From Delftia acidovorans (GTDB lineage: Bacteria > Pseudomonadota > Gammaproteobacteria > Burkholderiales > Burkholderiaceae_C), in contig JAITUC010000003.1 in the NCBI GenBank assembly GCA_031286585.1, forward strand, positions 1-64,000: DNA of 64,000 nucleotides, in the 5' to 3' direction. The translations under genes and the position numbers were made by a program. The notes beneath the pieces are model-generated. The model was given only the letters and a program-made list of their open reading frames with translations, made no database searches and was not told where the DNA came from. Shown here piece after piece: positions 1 to 17,503 of this stretch. Position 1 is the first letter of the stretch; the number at the start of each line of letters is the position of its first letter.

Positions 1-135
1 GTGATGCCTGGCGATAACGTGTCGATCACCGTCAAGCTGATCGCCCCCATCGCCATGGAAGAAGGTCTGCGCTTCGCTATCCGCGAAGGTGGCCGTACCG
101 TGGGCGCTGGCGTGGTTGCCAAGATCATTGCCTAA
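1..135 (+). CDS. tuf: Elongation factor Tu, C-terminal end (partial)
   Basis: The first 44 codons of the window, read from base 1 to a TAA at 133-135, give the last residues of EF-Tu, including [14 protein letters not shown] and the closing [15 protein letters not shown]-Tu is the GTPase that delivers aminoacyl-tRNA to the ribosome; this piece is its C-terminal beta-barrel domain. The 5' part lies upstream of the window. The tRNA-Trp gene starts 9 bases after the stop. This is the tuf copy next to secE-nusG that is common in Proteobacteria, usually co-transcribed with the tRNA. Confidence 0.95.
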
Positions 136-144
136 TTGATTCGT

Positions 145-220
145 AGGGGTATAGCTCAATTGGCAGAGCGTCGGTCTCCAAAACCGAAGGTTGTAGGTTC
201 GATTCCTACTGCCCCTGCCA
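145..220 (+). tRNA. trpT: tRNA-Trp (anticodon CCA)
   Basis: A 76-base cloverleaf. The acceptor arms AGGGGTA and TGCCCCT pair fully (one T-G), and the D arm contains AGCTCAATTGGCAGAGC. The anticodon loop CTCCAAA has CCA at 178-180. The T loop is TTCGATT, and the discriminator G is followed by an encoded CCA. It sits between tuf and secE, so it is probably processed out of the tuf transcript. Confidence 0.96.
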
Positions 221-242
221 CCTGATGGTGGAATCGCAACGA

Positions 243-260
243 GCCCGCCCCGAAGCGGGC
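243..260 (+). terminator. Hairpin between tRNA-Trp and secE
   Basis: A perfect 6-bp stem, GCCCGC and GCGGGC, flanks a 6-base loop. It is followed by a T-containing but not continuous T tract (TTCGGTGTCTTGG). It could be a weak terminator or a processing signal between tuf-tRNA and secE. A second hairpin, TGCGCA paired with TGCGCA, lies at 277-293 just before secE. Confidence 0.35.
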
Positions 261-306
261 TTCGGTGTCTTGGCGTTGCGCAAAAGATGCGCATTAGAAA
301 TGGATT

Positions 307-690
307 ATGGCCACTACTCAGGTTGAAACGGTCAGCTCCGGAGCTGACAAAGCCAAGCTTGCCGCAGTCGCGGCTTTAGTCGTTGCTGCGATCGCAGGTT
401 TCTATCTGCTGAGCAAGCAAGGACCCATCGTCCAGTGGCTTGTGCTGCTGGTCGGCCTGGCTGCAGCTGCTGGCACGTTCCTTGTTTCCGAGCCCGGAAA
501 GCGTTTTGTGAGCTTCGCGCAGGATGCCTGGCGGGAAGTCAAGAAGGTCGTCTGGCCGACGCGCAAGGAAACCATGCAGATGACCTTGTATGTCTTCGGC
601 TTTGTCGTCATCATGGCCTTGTTCCTGTGGTTCACGGACAAGACACTTGAGTGGGTCTTGTACGACCTGATTTTGGGCTGGAGGAAGTAA
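307..690 (+). CDS. secE: Preprotein translocase subunit SecE
   Basis: A 127-residue SecE, the small essential subunit that clamps SecY in the SecYEG inner-membrane channel. There are two hydrophobic segments near residues 18-35 and 44-62. These are followed by the conserved amphipathic stretch with [15 protein letters not shown] near residues 75-90, then the final membrane helix. The three-helix form is the Escherichia coli type. The stop codon overlaps the nusG start by one base, so the two are translationally coupled. Confidence 0.96.
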   Translation: MATTQVETVSSGADKAKLAAVAALVVAAIAGFYLLSKQGPIVQWLVLLVGLAAAAGTFLVSEPGKRFVSFAQDAWREVKKVVWPTRKETMQMTLYVFGFVVIMALFLWFTDKTLEWVLYDLILGWRK

Positions 691-1274
691 TGGATGCTGT
701 CGAAACAGGTGTGAACGACGGAGGGGCAGCACCTGCCAATCCGGATCTGCGCTGGTACATCGTCCATGCCTACTCCGGCATGGAAAAGGCGGTTGAGCGC
801 AACATCATCGAGCGCATCGCGCGCTCTGACATGCAGTCCAAGTTCGGTCGCATTCTTGTCCCCACTGAAGAAGTGGTGGAAATGAAGAATGGCCAGCGCC
901 GCACTACCGAGCGCCGTCTGTTCCCCGGCTACGTGTTCGTCGAGATGGTCATGGACGACGACACCTGGCACTTGGTCAAGCACACCAGCAAGGTGACGGG
1001 TTTCGTGGGCGGCGCCAAGAACCGTCCTGCGCCCATTTCCGAAGAGGAAGTGCGCAAGATCGTCAGCCAGATGCAGGAAGGCACGGAAAAGCCGCGCCAC
1101 AAGATCGAGTTCATGCCCGGCGAGCTGGTGCGTGTCAAGGAAGGTCCGTTCACGGACTTCAACGGTTCCGTCGAAGAGGTCAACTACGAGAAGAGCCGCC
1201 TGCGCGTCTCGGTGATGATCTTCGGTCGTTCCACGCCGGTCGAGCTTGAATTTGCCCAGGTTGAAAAAACCTGA
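690..1274 (+). CDS. nusG: Transcription termination/antitermination protein NusG
   Basis: A 194-residue NusG. The N-terminal NGN domain begins with [15 protein letters not shown] and contains [12 protein letters not shown]. The C-terminal KOW domain contains [16 protein letters not shown]. NusG binds RNA polymerase to suppress pausing and links it to Rho or ribosomal protein S10. I chose the ATG at 690 because it overlaps the secE stop (TAATG) and follows GAGGAAG at 681-687. A start at 651 would add 13 non-conserved residues. The promoter for the ribosomal genes lies inside the 3' end. Confidence 0.95.
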   Translation: MDAVETGVNDGGAAPANPDLRWYIVHAYSGMEKAVERNIIERIARSDMQSKFGRILVPTEEVVEMKNGQRRTTERRLFPGYVFVEMVMDDDTWHLVKHTSKVTGFVGGAKNRPAPISEEEVRKIVSQMQEGTEKPRHKIEFMPGELVRVKEGPFTDFNGSVEEVNYEKSRLRVSVMIFGRSTPVELEFAQVEKT

Positions 1275-1289
1275 GTTACCGCTTACAAT
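1261..1289 (+). promoter_or_regulatory. Sigma-70 promoter for the rplKAJL-rpoBC operon
   Basis: A TTGAAA box at 1261-1266 and a TACAAT box at 1284-1289 are exactly 17 bases apart, a near-consensus promoter. The -35 box lies in the last codons of nusG. Transcription would start near 1296 and leave a leader of about 120 bases before rplK. Confidence 0.7.
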
Positions 1290-1414
1290 CTCTGGCTCTG
1301 CATTTTTAGGCTTGGTGCAGGGCGTTCTCACAAGAGTCTTTTAACCCCCGGGGAGCTGCCGGCTGCAACTGTTGTTGGTTGGGCCGGCGGCGCTATACCC
1401 GCAAGGAGCATTCA
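1290..1414 (+). promoter_or_regulatory. Leader of the rplK operon
   Basis: This gap between the promoter and rplK has no credible gene. It holds TTAACCCCCGGGG at 1341-1353, almost repeated in the rplJ leader, and a GC-rich segment that can fold around AGCTGCCGGCTG. In other bacteria L1 represses this operon by binding the leader. That this leader does so is inference. A ribosome binding site, AAGGAG, lies at 1403-1408. Confidence 0.4.
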
Positions 1415-1846
1415 ATGGCGAAGAAAATCGTCGGCTTCATCAAGCTGCAAGTGCCAGCTGGTAAGGCCAATCCCTCTCCTCCGATCGGTCCTGCGCTGGG
1501 TCAGCGCGGCCTCAACATCATGGAATTCTGCAAGGCGTTCAACGCCCAGACCCAAGGTGTCGAGCCCGGCCTGCCCCTGCCCGTGGTCATCACGGCCTTC
1601 GCGGACAAGAGCTTCACCTTCATCATCAAGACGCCTCCGGCGACTGTGCTGATCAAGAAGGCCATCAAGCTGGACAAGGGTTCTTCCAACCCCCTGAAGA
1701 ACAAGGTCGGCAAGATCACCCGCGCTCAGCTGGAAGAGATCGCCAATACCAAGCTGAAGGACATGAACGCTGCTGACGTTGACGCCGCCGTGCGCACGCT
1801 GGCTGGTTCGGCTCGCTCGATGGGCGTGATTGTGGAGGGCGTGTAA
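1415..1846 (+). CDS. rplK: 50S ribosomal protein L11
   Basis: A 143-residue L11, starting [16 protein letters not shown]. It includes the conserved [16 protein letters not shown] segment (thiostrepton-site N domain) and ends [10 protein letters not shown]11 binds 23S rRNA at the GTPase-associated centre. The ATG at 1415 matches the family start and has AAGGAG seven bases upstream. An in-frame start at 1379 would add 12 unrelated residues. The rplA start codon follows the stop directly. Confidence 0.96.
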   Translation: MAKKIVGFIKLQVPAGKANPSPPIGPALGQRGLNIMEFCKAFNAQTQGVEPGLPLPVVITAFADKSFTFIIKTPPATVLIKKAIKLDKGSSNPLKNKVGKITRAQLEEIANTKLKDMNAADVDAAVRTLAGSARSMGVIVEGV

Positions 1847-2542
1847 ATGGCCAAGTTGACCAAGAAGCAAAAGGCTCTCCAGGGCAAGGTGGAGTCCACC
1901 AAGCTGTACGCTTTCGCTGACGCAGTCGCGCTGGTGAAGGATGCTGCCACCGCCAAGTTCGATGAATCCATCGACGTGGCCGTGCAACTGGGCGTGGACG
2001 CCAAGAAGTCTGACCAAGTGGTTCGTGGCGCCGTCGTGCTGCCCCACGGCACTGGCAAGACCGCCCGCGTGGCCGTGTTCGCCCAAGGCGCCAAGGCTGA
2101 AGAAGCCAAGGCTGCCGGCGCCGACGTGGTCGGCATGGACGACCTGGCTGCCCGCGTGAAGGCTGGCGACATGCCCTTCGACGTGGTCATCGCTGCCCCC
2201 GACGCCATGCGCGTCGTCGGTACGCTGGGCCAGATCCTGGGCCCGCGCGGCCTGATGCCCAACCCCAAGGTGGGTACGGTGACTCCCGATGTGGCCACGG
2301 CCGTGAAGAACGCCAAGGCTGGTCAGGTGCAATACCGCGTCGACAAGGCCGGCATCATCCACGCCACCATCGGCCGCCGCTCGTTCGACAACGAGAAGCT
2401 GCAAGGCAACCTAGCTGCACTGATCGACGCCCTGAACAAGTCCAAGCCCGCTTCGAGCAAGGGCCTGTACCTGCGCAAGGTCGCTGTTTCGTCGACCATG
2501 GGTGTGGGCGTTCGCGTCGACACGCAAACCATCTCGGCCTGA
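1847..2542 (+). CDS. rplA: 50S ribosomal protein L1
   Basis: A 231-residue L1 with the family hallmarks: [12 protein letters not shown] near residue 58, [14 protein letters not shown] near residue 130, and the closing segment with [12 protein letters not shown]1 binds 23S rRNA at the stalk beside the E site and is the usual autorepressor of the rplKA transcript. It starts on the base after the rplK stop. A long leader separates it from rplJ. Confidence 0.97.
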   Translation: MAKLTKKQKALQGKVESTKLYAFADAVALVKDAATAKFDESIDVAVQLGVDAKKSDQVVRGAVVLPHGTGKTARVAVFAQGAKAEEAKAAGADVVGMDDLAARVKAGDMPFDVVIAAPDAMRVVGTLGQILGPRGLMPNPKVGTVTPDVATAVKNAKAGQVQYRVDKAGIIHATIGRRSFDNEKLQGNLAALIDALNKSKPASSKGLYLRKVAVSSTMGVGVRVDTQTISA

Positions 2543-2768
2543 TAGCCAAGAAATCTTGAGACACCTTTCGGGGTGTCTCAGTGGTGGGCCGGTGCAGCGA
2601 TGCGCCGGGTCATCCAAGACCGTTGGTGTGCTTTGCAGCACTTAAACCCCCGGGGCCAACGCAGATGGCGATCCCGCTGCAGATGGATGCATTTCCAAAA
2701 CAGTTGGTCGCTGCAACAAGAGCGCGCATGAGGGGCTCGCCCCGAGTGCGCATTTGAAGGAGTAGACC
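2543..2768 (+). promoter_or_regulatory. rplJ leader (L10 autoregulation region)
   Basis: A 226-base gap with structure but no gene. There is an 8-bp hairpin, GAGACACC paired with GGTGTCTC, at 2558-2579. The motif TTAAACCCCCGGGG lies at 2642-2655. A GC-rich stem around GAGGGGCTCGCCCC lies near 2728-2750. The ribosome binding site GAAGGAG lies before the rplJ start. In well-studied bacteria the L10-L12 complex binds such a leader and represses rplJL translation. The same role here is inference from position and fold. Confidence 0.5.
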
Positions 2769-3296
2769 TTGAGTCTTAATCGCAGTGAGAAAGAAGCGGT
2801 CATCAATGAAGTGACCAGCCTCGCCGCAAAAGCTCAAACGCTTGTGATCGCGGAATACCGCGGCATCACGGTCGCCGACATGACCAAACTGCGTTCTGAT
2901 GCTCGCAGCAAGGGTGTGAGCCTGAGCGTGTTGAAGAACACGCTGGCCCGCCGTGCTGTGGCTGGCAGCCAGTTTGACGTTGTCGCCGACCAGATGACCG
3001 GCCCTCTGATCTATGGCTTCTCTGAAGACGCAGTGGCCGCCGCAAAGGTGGTGGCCGACTTCGCGAAAACCAACGACAAGCTGGTGATCCGCGGTGGTGC
3101 GTTTGCAGGCAAGGCCCTGGACGTGAACGGTGTGAAGCAACTGGCGAACATCCCCTCGAAGGAAGTTCTGCTGGCACAACTGTGTGGCTTGCTGATGTCG
3201 CCTATCTCGCGTACGGCCGTTGTGCTGGGCGCCCTGGCGGCAAAGAAGAGCGAAGGCTCTGCCGAAGAACCGGCAGCCGAAGCAGTCGCAGCCTGA
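2769..3296 (+). CDS. rplJ: 50S ribosomal protein L10
   Basis: A 175-residue L10 starting [14 protein letters not shown]. It contains [17 protein letters not shown] and the conserved GSQFDV and GPLIYGF segments. It anchors L12 dimers to the ribosome through its C-terminal helix. The start is TTG, chosen because GAAGGAG lies at the right spacing and the protein begins as the family does; no in-frame ATG fits. The weak start codon may add to feedback control through the leader. rplL follows after 37 bases. Confidence 0.95.
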   Translation: MSLNRSEKEAVINEVTSLAAKAQTLVIAEYRGITVADMTKLRSDARSKGVSLSVLKNTLARRAVAGSQFDVVADQMTGPLIYGFSEDAVAAAKVVADFAKTNDKLVIRGGAFAGKALDVNGVKQLANIPSKEVLLAQLCGLLMSPISRTAVVLGALAAKKSEGSAEEPAAEAVAA

Positions 3297-3333
3297 GCGC
3301 GCGGCAGTTAACCAATATTGTTAGGAAATCAAA

Positions 3334-3711
3334 ATGGCATTCGATAAAGACGCATTTCTGACCGCGCTCGACGGCATGACGGTCCTGGAACTCAATGACC
3401 TGGTGAAGGCCATTGAAGAGAAGTTTGGCGTGAGCGCTGCCGCTATGGCTGCTCCCGCTGCTGGCGGCGCTGCTGGCGGCGCTGCTGCTGCAGAAGAAAA
3501 GACCGAGTTCAACGTTGTGCTGACCGAAGCCGGCGCGAACAAGGTTTCCGTCATCAAGGCCGTGCGTGAAATCACCGGCCTGGGTCTGAAGGAAGCCAAG
3601 GACCTGGTCGACGGCGCTCCCAAGAACGTCAAGGAAGGCGTTGCCAAGGCTGACGCTGAAGCCGCTGTGAAGAAGCTGGTGGAAGCCGGTGCCAAGGCTG
3701 AACTGAAGTAA
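3334..3711 (+). CDS. rplL: 50S ribosomal protein L7/L12
   Basis: A 125-residue L12. The N-terminal dimerisation domain starts [19 protein letters not shown]. An Ala/Gly-rich hinge follows near residues 35-52. The C-terminal domain contains [20 protein letters not shown], which contacts translation factors. It is made in excess over L10, which fits a separate ribosome binding site (TTAGGA before the ATG). An attenuator hairpin follows the gene. Confidence 0.97.
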   Translation: MAFDKDAFLTALDGMTVLELNDLVKAIEEKFGVSAAAMAAPAAGGAAGGAAAAEEKTEFNVVLTEAGANKVSVIKAVREITGLGLKEAKDLVDGAPKNVKEGVAKADAEAAVKKLVEAGAKAELK

Positions 3712-3726
3712 TTCAGTCCCCTCAAG

Positions 3727-3760
3727 GGCTGGAGGCTCCGAAAAAGGGCCTCCAGCCTTT
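3727..3760 (+). terminator. Attenuator hairpin between rplL and rpoB
   Basis: A perfect 10-bp stem, GGCTGGAGGC paired with GCCTCCAGCC, is followed by TTT. The short T tract suggests partial termination, the known way to lower polymerase subunit synthesis relative to ribosomal proteins in this operon. The rest of the 276-base rplL-rpoB gap shows no credible gene. Confidence 0.75.
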
Positions 3761-3987
3761 GGCGCTTGTGGAGCGCTGATCCATAGAGCACACTAAAAAG
3801 CAGTCAGCACAGTCTGTTTTTTAGTGTCTTCTGACAACCCGACAGCAGAAGATGCCTTGGTTCGGGCGATGTGCAACGCATCGCCGTCAGCCATGGTTGG
3901 TAGTGGCCAACCGCCAAGCCCGCAGGGAGCTTTCCATGTGGGGCAGTCGTCGCAGACCCAGGACTCATGTCTTTGCCCGGAGATCTC

Positions 3988-8100
<4,113 letters not shown>

Positions 8101-8123
8101 ATATTGAAAAGGGAAAGAGTCTT

Positions 8124-12353
<4,230 letters not shown>

Positions 12354-12394
12354 TGCACTCGGGCGAGCGTTCAGCGAGCCCTTGAAGTGACGTG

Positions 12395-12436
12395 ACGCTC
12401 CCGGCCTGCCCAGCGCAGGCGGGAGCGTTTTTCTTT
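12395..12436 (+). terminator. Rho-independent terminator after rpoC
   Basis: ACGCTCCC at 12395-12402 pairs with GGGAGCGT at 12421-12428, with inner GCCTGC/GCAGGC pairing. TTTTTCTTT follows. This is a strong terminator for the rplK-rpoC operon. Confidence 0.85.
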
Positions 12437-12488
12437 GGGAATAACCAGGGCCCGGCCGGAGCAGCCTCCGACCGGGCCATTGCAGACG

Positions 12489-13112
12489 ATGTGGTCCTTG
12501 TCTCTTGAATGGATGCTGCTGGCCCTGCTCGTGTTCTGGGCCGTTGGCGCATACAACCGGCTGGCCCGGCTGCGCAGCGGCTGCGTGCAGCAGTTCGGGG
12601 CGCTCGATGCCCACCTGGGGCAGTGGCATGCCATGCTGCAGGCCTTCGAGGCCCAGCCCAAGGCCGAAGGCCAAAGCCCCGCCCTTGTGCATGCACAGGC
12701 CGCCCTGCACCAGACCGCCGCACAGCTGCAGGCGGCTCTGGTCGATGCCCGTGGCCGGCCGCTGCGCGAGACCGCGCTGGCCTCGCTGGAGCACGCATGT
12801 TCGGCGCTGGACGTGGCCTGGCAGGCCATGACCAAGGTCGCCGTTGACGCCGGTGCTGCAGGCTCCGGCCCCGCGCCATCGGACGCCCCATCGCCGGACC
12901 CCGATCCGCTGCAGCCCTGGCAGCAGCGCTGGACCGAGCACCAGGTGCGCAACCGCCTGGGACTGCAGCAATTCAACGCCGCGGCCGAGCGCTACAACGC
13001 CGCCATTGCGCAATATCCGGCCAGGCTGCTGGCCTGGCTGCTGGGCTTTCGCCCGGTGCGCAGCCTGCTGGTCGAACCTGTGGCCAGCAAGGCACAGGAA
13101 AGTGGAACATGA
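12489..13112 (+). CDS. LemA-family membrane-anchored protein
   Basis: A 207-residue protein with one N-terminal membrane helix (residues 5-20), then AYNRLARLRSG and a long helical region. It closes with RYNAAIAQYP and LLGFRP, which match the LemA-family layout (an AYN..V/R segment after the anchor and YN....FP near the end). LemA proteins are helical-bundle proteins facing the periplasm; their role is poorly known. The ATG at 12489 avoids overlap with the rpoC terminator. Its stop overlaps the rsmB start (ATGA), so the two are coupled. Confidence 0.7.
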   Translation: MWSLSLEWMLLALLVFWAVGAYNRLARLRSGCVQQFGALDAHLGQWHAMLQAFEAQPKAEGQSPALVHAQAALHQTAAQLQAALVDARGRPLRETALASLEHACSALDVAWQAMTKVAVDAGAAGSGPAPSDAPSPDPDPLQPWQQRWTEHQVRNRLGLQQFNAAAERYNAAIAQYPARLLAWLLGFRPVRSLLVEPVASKAQESGT

Positions 13113-14497
13113 ACCAACGCACGCATTCTTCCCCGCGCCGCGCCGCGGCGCCCTCGCAGGCACCTGCCGCCACCCCTCTTTGGCAGCAGCTCGACGCCGT
13201 CGCCCAGTGCCTGCAGTCCGTGCTTGAAGGCCAGTCCAGCCGCAGCGTGCTGGCGCGCGTGGCGCAGCCGCTGCGCCCCGGCGTCCAGGCGCTGCTGTTC
13301 CAGGTGCTGCGCCAGCTGGGCCGTGCCCAGGCGCTGCAAAAGCAGTTGGCCTCGCGCAATCCGCCACCGCGCGTCAGCGCCTTGCTGAATACCGCGCTGG
13401 CCCTGGCCTGGGATGAGAACCTGGCACCGTACCCGCCCTTCACCCTGGTCAACCAGGCGGTGGAAGCCGCCAAGCAGGGGCCCGCGCGCGCCCAGTCCGG
13501 CTTCGTCAACGCCTGCCTGCGACGCTTTCTGCGTGAGCGCGATGCCCTGGTCGCCGCCACCGAATCCCAGCCGCAGGCCGTCTGGAACCACCCGGCCTGG
13601 TGGATCGCCCGTCTGCGCAAGGACCATCCCGATCACTGGCAGGCCATCCTGCAGGCCAACAACGAGCAGCCTCCGATGACGCTGCGCGTCAATCGCCAAA
13701 GGGCAGACCGCGCGCAGTACCAGGCGGCGCTGCAGGCCATGGACGTGCCATCGCTTGCCGTGGCCGACAGCGGCCTGCAGCTGCAGCAGGCCCTGCCCGT
13801 GCAATCCCTGCCGGGCTTCGATGAGGGTCTGGCCTCGGTGCAGGATGCGGCCGCGCAACTGGCCGCGCCACTGCTGCTGCAGGGGCTGGAGCAGCCCGCC
13901 GGCCGCGCGCTGCGTGTGCTCGATGCCTGCGCCGCACCGGGCGGCAAGACGGCCCACCTGCTGGAGTACGCAGCACCGCAGACCCTGGAGGTCACGGCAC
14001 TGGAGATAGATGCGGAGCGCGCCGCGCGCATCGCGGACACGCTGGGGCGGCTGCGCTTGCAGGCCCGCGTGGTGGTGGCCGACGCATCCCGGCCCGACCA
14101 GTGGTTCGATGCACACTGCGGCGGCCAGCGGTTCGACGCCATCTTGCTGGACGCTCCCTGCACGGCCTCGGGCATCGTGCGGCGCCAGCCCGACGTGCGC
14201 TGGCTGCGCCGCGAAAGCGATGTGCGCCAGCTGGCCGAGATCCAGGCGCGCCTGCTCGACACCCTGTGGCCCCTGCTGCAGCCCGGCGGGCGCCTGCTCT
14301 ACTGCACCTGCTCGGTCTTCAGGGAAGAGGGCGAGGCCCAGGTTCAAGCGTTTGTTGCACGCAACAGTGAGGCGCGAACCCTGGCGGCGCCGGGGCATTT
14401 AATCCCGGGCAAAGCCGACAAAGCCGGCATGCTGGCTGACAATGCTTTGGGTGACCACGACGGTTTCTTCTACGCCTTGCTGCAAAAGACGCGCTGA
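13109..14497 (+). CDS. rsmB: 16S rRNA (cytosine-967-C5)-methyltransferase RsmB
   Basis: A 462-residue RsmB/Sun protein. The N-terminal NusB-like RNA-binding domain spans about residues 25-165 (TLVNQAVEAAK and FVNACLRRFLRER). The C-terminal SAM-dependent domain has LDACAAPGGKTAHLLE near residue 270. The paired catalytic cysteines lie in DAPCTASGIVRRQPD and YCTCSVF. It methylates C967 of 16S rRNA. The start overlaps the previous stop. The next gene probably begins inside its 3' end. Confidence 0.93.
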   Translation: MNQRTHSSPRRAAAPSQAPAATPLWQQLDAVAQCLQSVLEGQSSRSVLARVAQPLRPGVQALLFQVLRQLGRAQALQKQLASRNPPPRVSALLNTALALAWDENLAPYPPFTLVNQAVEAAKQGPARAQSGFVNACLRRFLRERDALVAATESQPQAVWNHPAWWIARLRKDHPDHWQAILQANNEQPPMTLRVNRQRADRAQYQAALQAMDVPSLAVADSGLQLQQALPVQSLPGFDEGLASVQDAAAQLAAPLLLQGLEQPAGRALRVLDACAAPGGKTAHLLEYAAPQTLEVTALEIDAERAARIADTLGRLRLQARVVVADASRPDQWFDAHCGGQRFDAILLDAPCTASGIVRRQPDVRWLRRESDVRQLAEIQARLLDTLWPLLQPGGRLLYCTCSVFREEGEAQVQAFVARNSEARTLAAPGHLIPGKADKAGMLADNALGDHDGFFYALLQKTR

Positions 14498-15125
14498 CCC
14501 CCCCCATCGGGCCTGGTCGCCAGCCTGGCTGCGCCTGCTGGCGCGGCTGGCCGGGGCGCTTTTGCTGGCCGGCGTGCTGGCGGGCCTGGGCCTGCAGGCC
14601 AGGGCCGATGCCCTGACGGCCGAGATCGGCCCCCTGCAGCTCGATCGCTCCGACGACGGCTTGCTGCTGTCGGCCAACCTCCATTTCGAGCTGCCCTACC
14701 AGATCGATGACGCGCTGCGCCAGGGCATCCCCATGTACTTCGTGGCCGATGCCCAGATCCAGCGCGAGCGCTGGTACTGGTCCGATCAGCAACTGGCCAC
14801 CGCCAGCCGCCACTACCGCCTCAGCCACCAGCCGCTGACACGCCGCTGGCGGCTGCACATCTCCAGCACCCCGTTCTCCAGCAGCGGCCTGGGGCTGGCG
14901 CTGGGCCAGACCTTCGAAAGCCTGGACGATGCGCTGGCCTCCATGCAGCGCATCTCGCGCTGGAAGATCATGGACACGGCGCCCACGCAATCGGGCGTAT
15001 CGGTGCAACTGCGCTTTCGCATCGACCTGTCCCAGCTGCCCAGGCCGTTGCAGATCGGCGCGCTGGGCCGCTCGGGCTGGAACCTGCAGCTGTCGCGCAC
15101 CCAGATGCTGGAAGACGCCCCATGA
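14442..15125 (+). CDS. DUF4390 exported protein
   Basis: Up to 227 residues. A hydrophobic signal or anchor segment near residues 29-55 is followed by a mature part with LTAEIGPLQLDRSDDGLLLSA, LPYQIDDALRQGIPMYF and WYWSDQQLA. These match the DUF4390 family found between rsmB and NtrY-type kinases in betaproteobacteria. Function is unknown; the placement suggests an accessory to the sensor kinase. The only in-frame starts before the signal peptide (ATG 14442, GTG 14451) lie inside rsmB, so the exact start is uncertain. A seven-C run at 14499-14505 lies in this frame. The stop overlaps the next start. Confidence 0.75.
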   Translation: MLWVTTTVSSTPCCKRRADPPHRAWSPAWLRLLARLAGALLLAGVLAGLGLQARADALTAEIGPLQLDRSDDGLLLSANLHFELPYQIDDALRQGIPMYFVADAQIQRERWYWSDQQLATASRHYRLSHQPLTRRWRLHISSTPFSSSGLGLALGQTFESLDDALASMQRISRWKIMDTAPTQSGVSVQLRFRIDLSQLPRPLQIGALGRSGWNLQLSRTQMLEDAP

Positions 15126-17464
15126 GCAGGGCCCCGGCCGACGACGAACGCGTGGCCCTGCCGGCCTCGGCCGGCCTGTCGCGCGGCACGCGCTGGGCCG
15201 TGGGCGTGGGCGCCGGCCTCATGGGCCTGGTCGGCGTGCTGCTGCTGTTCCTGCTCACCCTGGCCACCAACAACCGCCTGGACTACGAGCGCAACTACAA
15301 CTGGCTGTTCGCAGCCAATGTGGTCGTGGCCGGCCTGCTGCTGGCCATCCTGGTCTGGGGCGGCATCCGCCTGGCCATCCGGCTGCAGCGCGGGCGCTTC
15401 GGCAGCCGCCTGCTGCTCAAGCTGGCCGGCATCTTCACGCTGGTGGGCCTGGTGCCGGGGCTGCTGATCTACATCGTCTCCTACCAGTTCGTCTCGCGCT
15501 CCATCGAAAGCTGGTTCGATGTGCAGGTCGAGGGCGCGCTGTCGGCAGGCGTCAGCCTGGCCAGTGCCACGCTGGAGACCGTGGCCAATGACATGGCCAA
15601 CAATACGCGCACCGCAGGCGCCCAGCTGTCCCAGGTCTCCGATGCCGGCGCCGCGCTGATCCTGGAACGCGTGCGCGACCAGCTGGGTGCCACCGATGTC
15701 GTGCTGTGGAGTGCCTCGGAGCTTGCCGTCATGGGCCCGACGCAGACCACCCGCAGCGGCGACCTCGCGGGCCTGCGCGCCATCGCCAGCGTGGGCCAGT
15801 CACGCTTCAACCTGCAGCCCGAACGCCCCAGCGCGCAAATGCTGCGCTCGCTGCGCGACCAGCGCGCCGTGGCCAGCATCGAAGGCCTGGACGACGACGG
15901 CACGGCCCAGCCCGGCGCCACCGCGCCCGGCGCCCAGGTCCGCACCCTGGCCCTGGTGCCCAACCCCAGCGTGGGCCTGCTGGCCGAGCCGCGCTACCTG
16001 CAGGCCACCATTGCGCTGCCGCAGGCCCTGGTGACCAATGCACTGGCCGTGCAGGCGGCCAACCGCGAATACCAGGAACGTGCGCTGGCACGCGGTGGCC
16101 TGCAGCGCATGTACATAGGCACGCTCACGCTCAGCCTGTTCCTGGCCGTGTTCGGCGCCGTGGTGCTGGCCATCGTGCTGGGCAACCAGCTGGCCAGGCC
16201 GCTGCTGCTGCTGGCCCAGGGCATGCGCGACGTGGCGCGTGGCGACCTGCGTCCCAAGCCCGCGCTGCAGACGCGCGACGAGATCGGCGGGCTCACCCGC
16301 TCCTTTGCGCTGATGACGCAGCAACTGGCCGATGCCCGCGCCGAAGCCAACCGCAGCATGGGCCAGCTCGATGCCGCGCGCGGCAACCTGCAGACCATCC
16401 TCGACAACCTCACCTCGGGCGTCATCGTGCTGGACGCGCAGGGCGCCATCGTGCTGAGCAATCCCGGCGCCACGCGCATACTGCGAGCGCCCATGGCCGT
16501 CCATGAAGGCCGGCAGCTGTCCCAGGTGCCGGGGCTGGAGCAGTTCGGCGAAGTCGTGCAGGAGCAGTTCGCGCTCTTCCTGGGCGAGCAGGGGCGCGAT
16601 CGCTGGCAGCTGGTGCATGAGCTGCATGCCTCCACCGACGGCGGCGTCATCCAGCACACCACCACCCTGGTCATGCGCGGTGCGGAACTGCCCGATGCGC
16701 AGCGGCTGCTGGTCTTCGACGACATCTCGGAAATCGTCTCGGCCCAGCGTGCCCAGGCCTGGGGCGAGGTGGCGCGCCGCGTGGCCCACGAGATCAAGAA
16801 CCCGCTCACGCCCATCCAGCTGTCGGCCGAGCGCATGGCCATGCGGCTGACCGACAAGCTGCAGCCCGCCGAACAGGCGCTGCTGGCCAAGTCCGTCAAG
16901 ACCATCGTCGATCAGGTCGGCGCCATGAAGCGCCTGGTCGATGAATTCCGCGACTATGCGCGCCTTCCCGCCGCCAACCTGCAGTCGCTGGACCTCAATG
17001 CGCTGGTCGCCGATGTGCTCCAGCTGTATGGGGAAGAGAACGCCGAAGTGCGCGTGGACTGCGCGCTGGACCCGCAATGCCCGCCGATTTCCGGCGATGG
17101 CCAGCAGCTGCGCCAGGTCATTCACAATCTTTTGCAGAATGCCCAGGACGCCACGGCCCAGCGCGCGCAGGAAAGCGGCCAGCCCCCCGGCCCCGTGACC
17201 ATAGAGACGCGCTGGAACGAGTCCGCGCGCCGCGTGCGCCTGAGCATCAGCGACAGCGGCACGGGCTTCGCCGCCAACATCCTTCAACGGGCCTTCGAGC
17301 CCTACGTCACGACCAAGGTGCGGGGCACCGGCCTGGGCCTGGCCGTGGTCAAGAAAATCGCAGACGAGCATGGCGCCCGCATCGACCTGGGCAACAGGGT
17401 GGATGACGGGGTGATTCAAGGCGCACAAGTGTCGCTATCATTTGCGCCTGAGCGCACAGGATAG
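15122..17464 (+). CDS. ntrY: NtrY-type sensor histidine kinase
   Basis: A 780-residue membrane kinase. Three membrane segments lie in the first 120 residues, followed by a periplasmic region and another helix near residues 330-355. HAMP (NQLARPLLLLAQGMRDVARGD), a PAS-like region with NLTSGVIVLDAQGAI, and the H box VAHEIKNPLTPIQLS follow, with phospho-acceptor His556. The ATPase domain has HNLLQNAQDA and GTGLGLAVVKKIADEHG. NtrY kinases respond to nitrogen or redox conditions in other species; the signal here is unknown. It overlaps the DUF4390 stop by four bases and precedes its likely partner regulator. Confidence 0.9.
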   Translation: MSRAPADDERVALPASAGLSRGTRWAVGVGAGLMGLVGVLLLFLLTLATNNRLDYERNYNWLFAANVVVAGLLLAILVWGGIRLAIRLQRGRFGSRLLLKLAGIFTLVGLVPGLLIYIVSYQFVSRSIESWFDVQVEGALSAGVSLASATLETVANDMANNTRTAGAQLSQVSDAGAALILERVRDQLGATDVVLWSASELAVMGPTQTTRSGDLAGLRAIASVGQSRFNLQPERPSAQMLRSLRDQRAVASIEGLDDDGTAQPGATAPGAQVRTLALVPNPSVGLLAEPRYLQATIALPQALVTNALAVQAANREYQERALARGGLQRMYIGTLTLSLFLAVFGAVVLAIVLGNQLARPLLLLAQGMRDVARGDLRPKPALQTRDEIGGLTRSFALMTQQLADARAEANRSMGQLDAARGNLQTILDNLTSGVIVLDAQGAIVLSNPGATRILRAPMAVHEGRQLSQVPGLEQFGEVVQEQFALFLGEQGRDRWQLVHELHASTDGGVIQHTTTLVMRGAELPDAQRLLVFDDISEIVSAQRAQAWGEVARRVAHEIKNPLTPIQLSAERMAMRLTDKLQPAEQALLAKSVKTIVDQVGAMKRLVDEFRDYARLPAANLQSLDLNALVADVLQLYGEENAEVRVDCALDPQCPPISGDGQQLRQVIHNLLQNAQDATAQRAQESGQPPGPVTIETRWNESARRVRLSISDSGTGFAANILQRAFEPYVTTKVRGTGLGLAVVKKIADEHGARIDLGNRVDDGVIQGAQVSLSFAPERTG

Positions 17465-17503
17465 GCCTGACGCCCCGCGCCTCAGCACATAGGCTTAAGA
17501 CAC

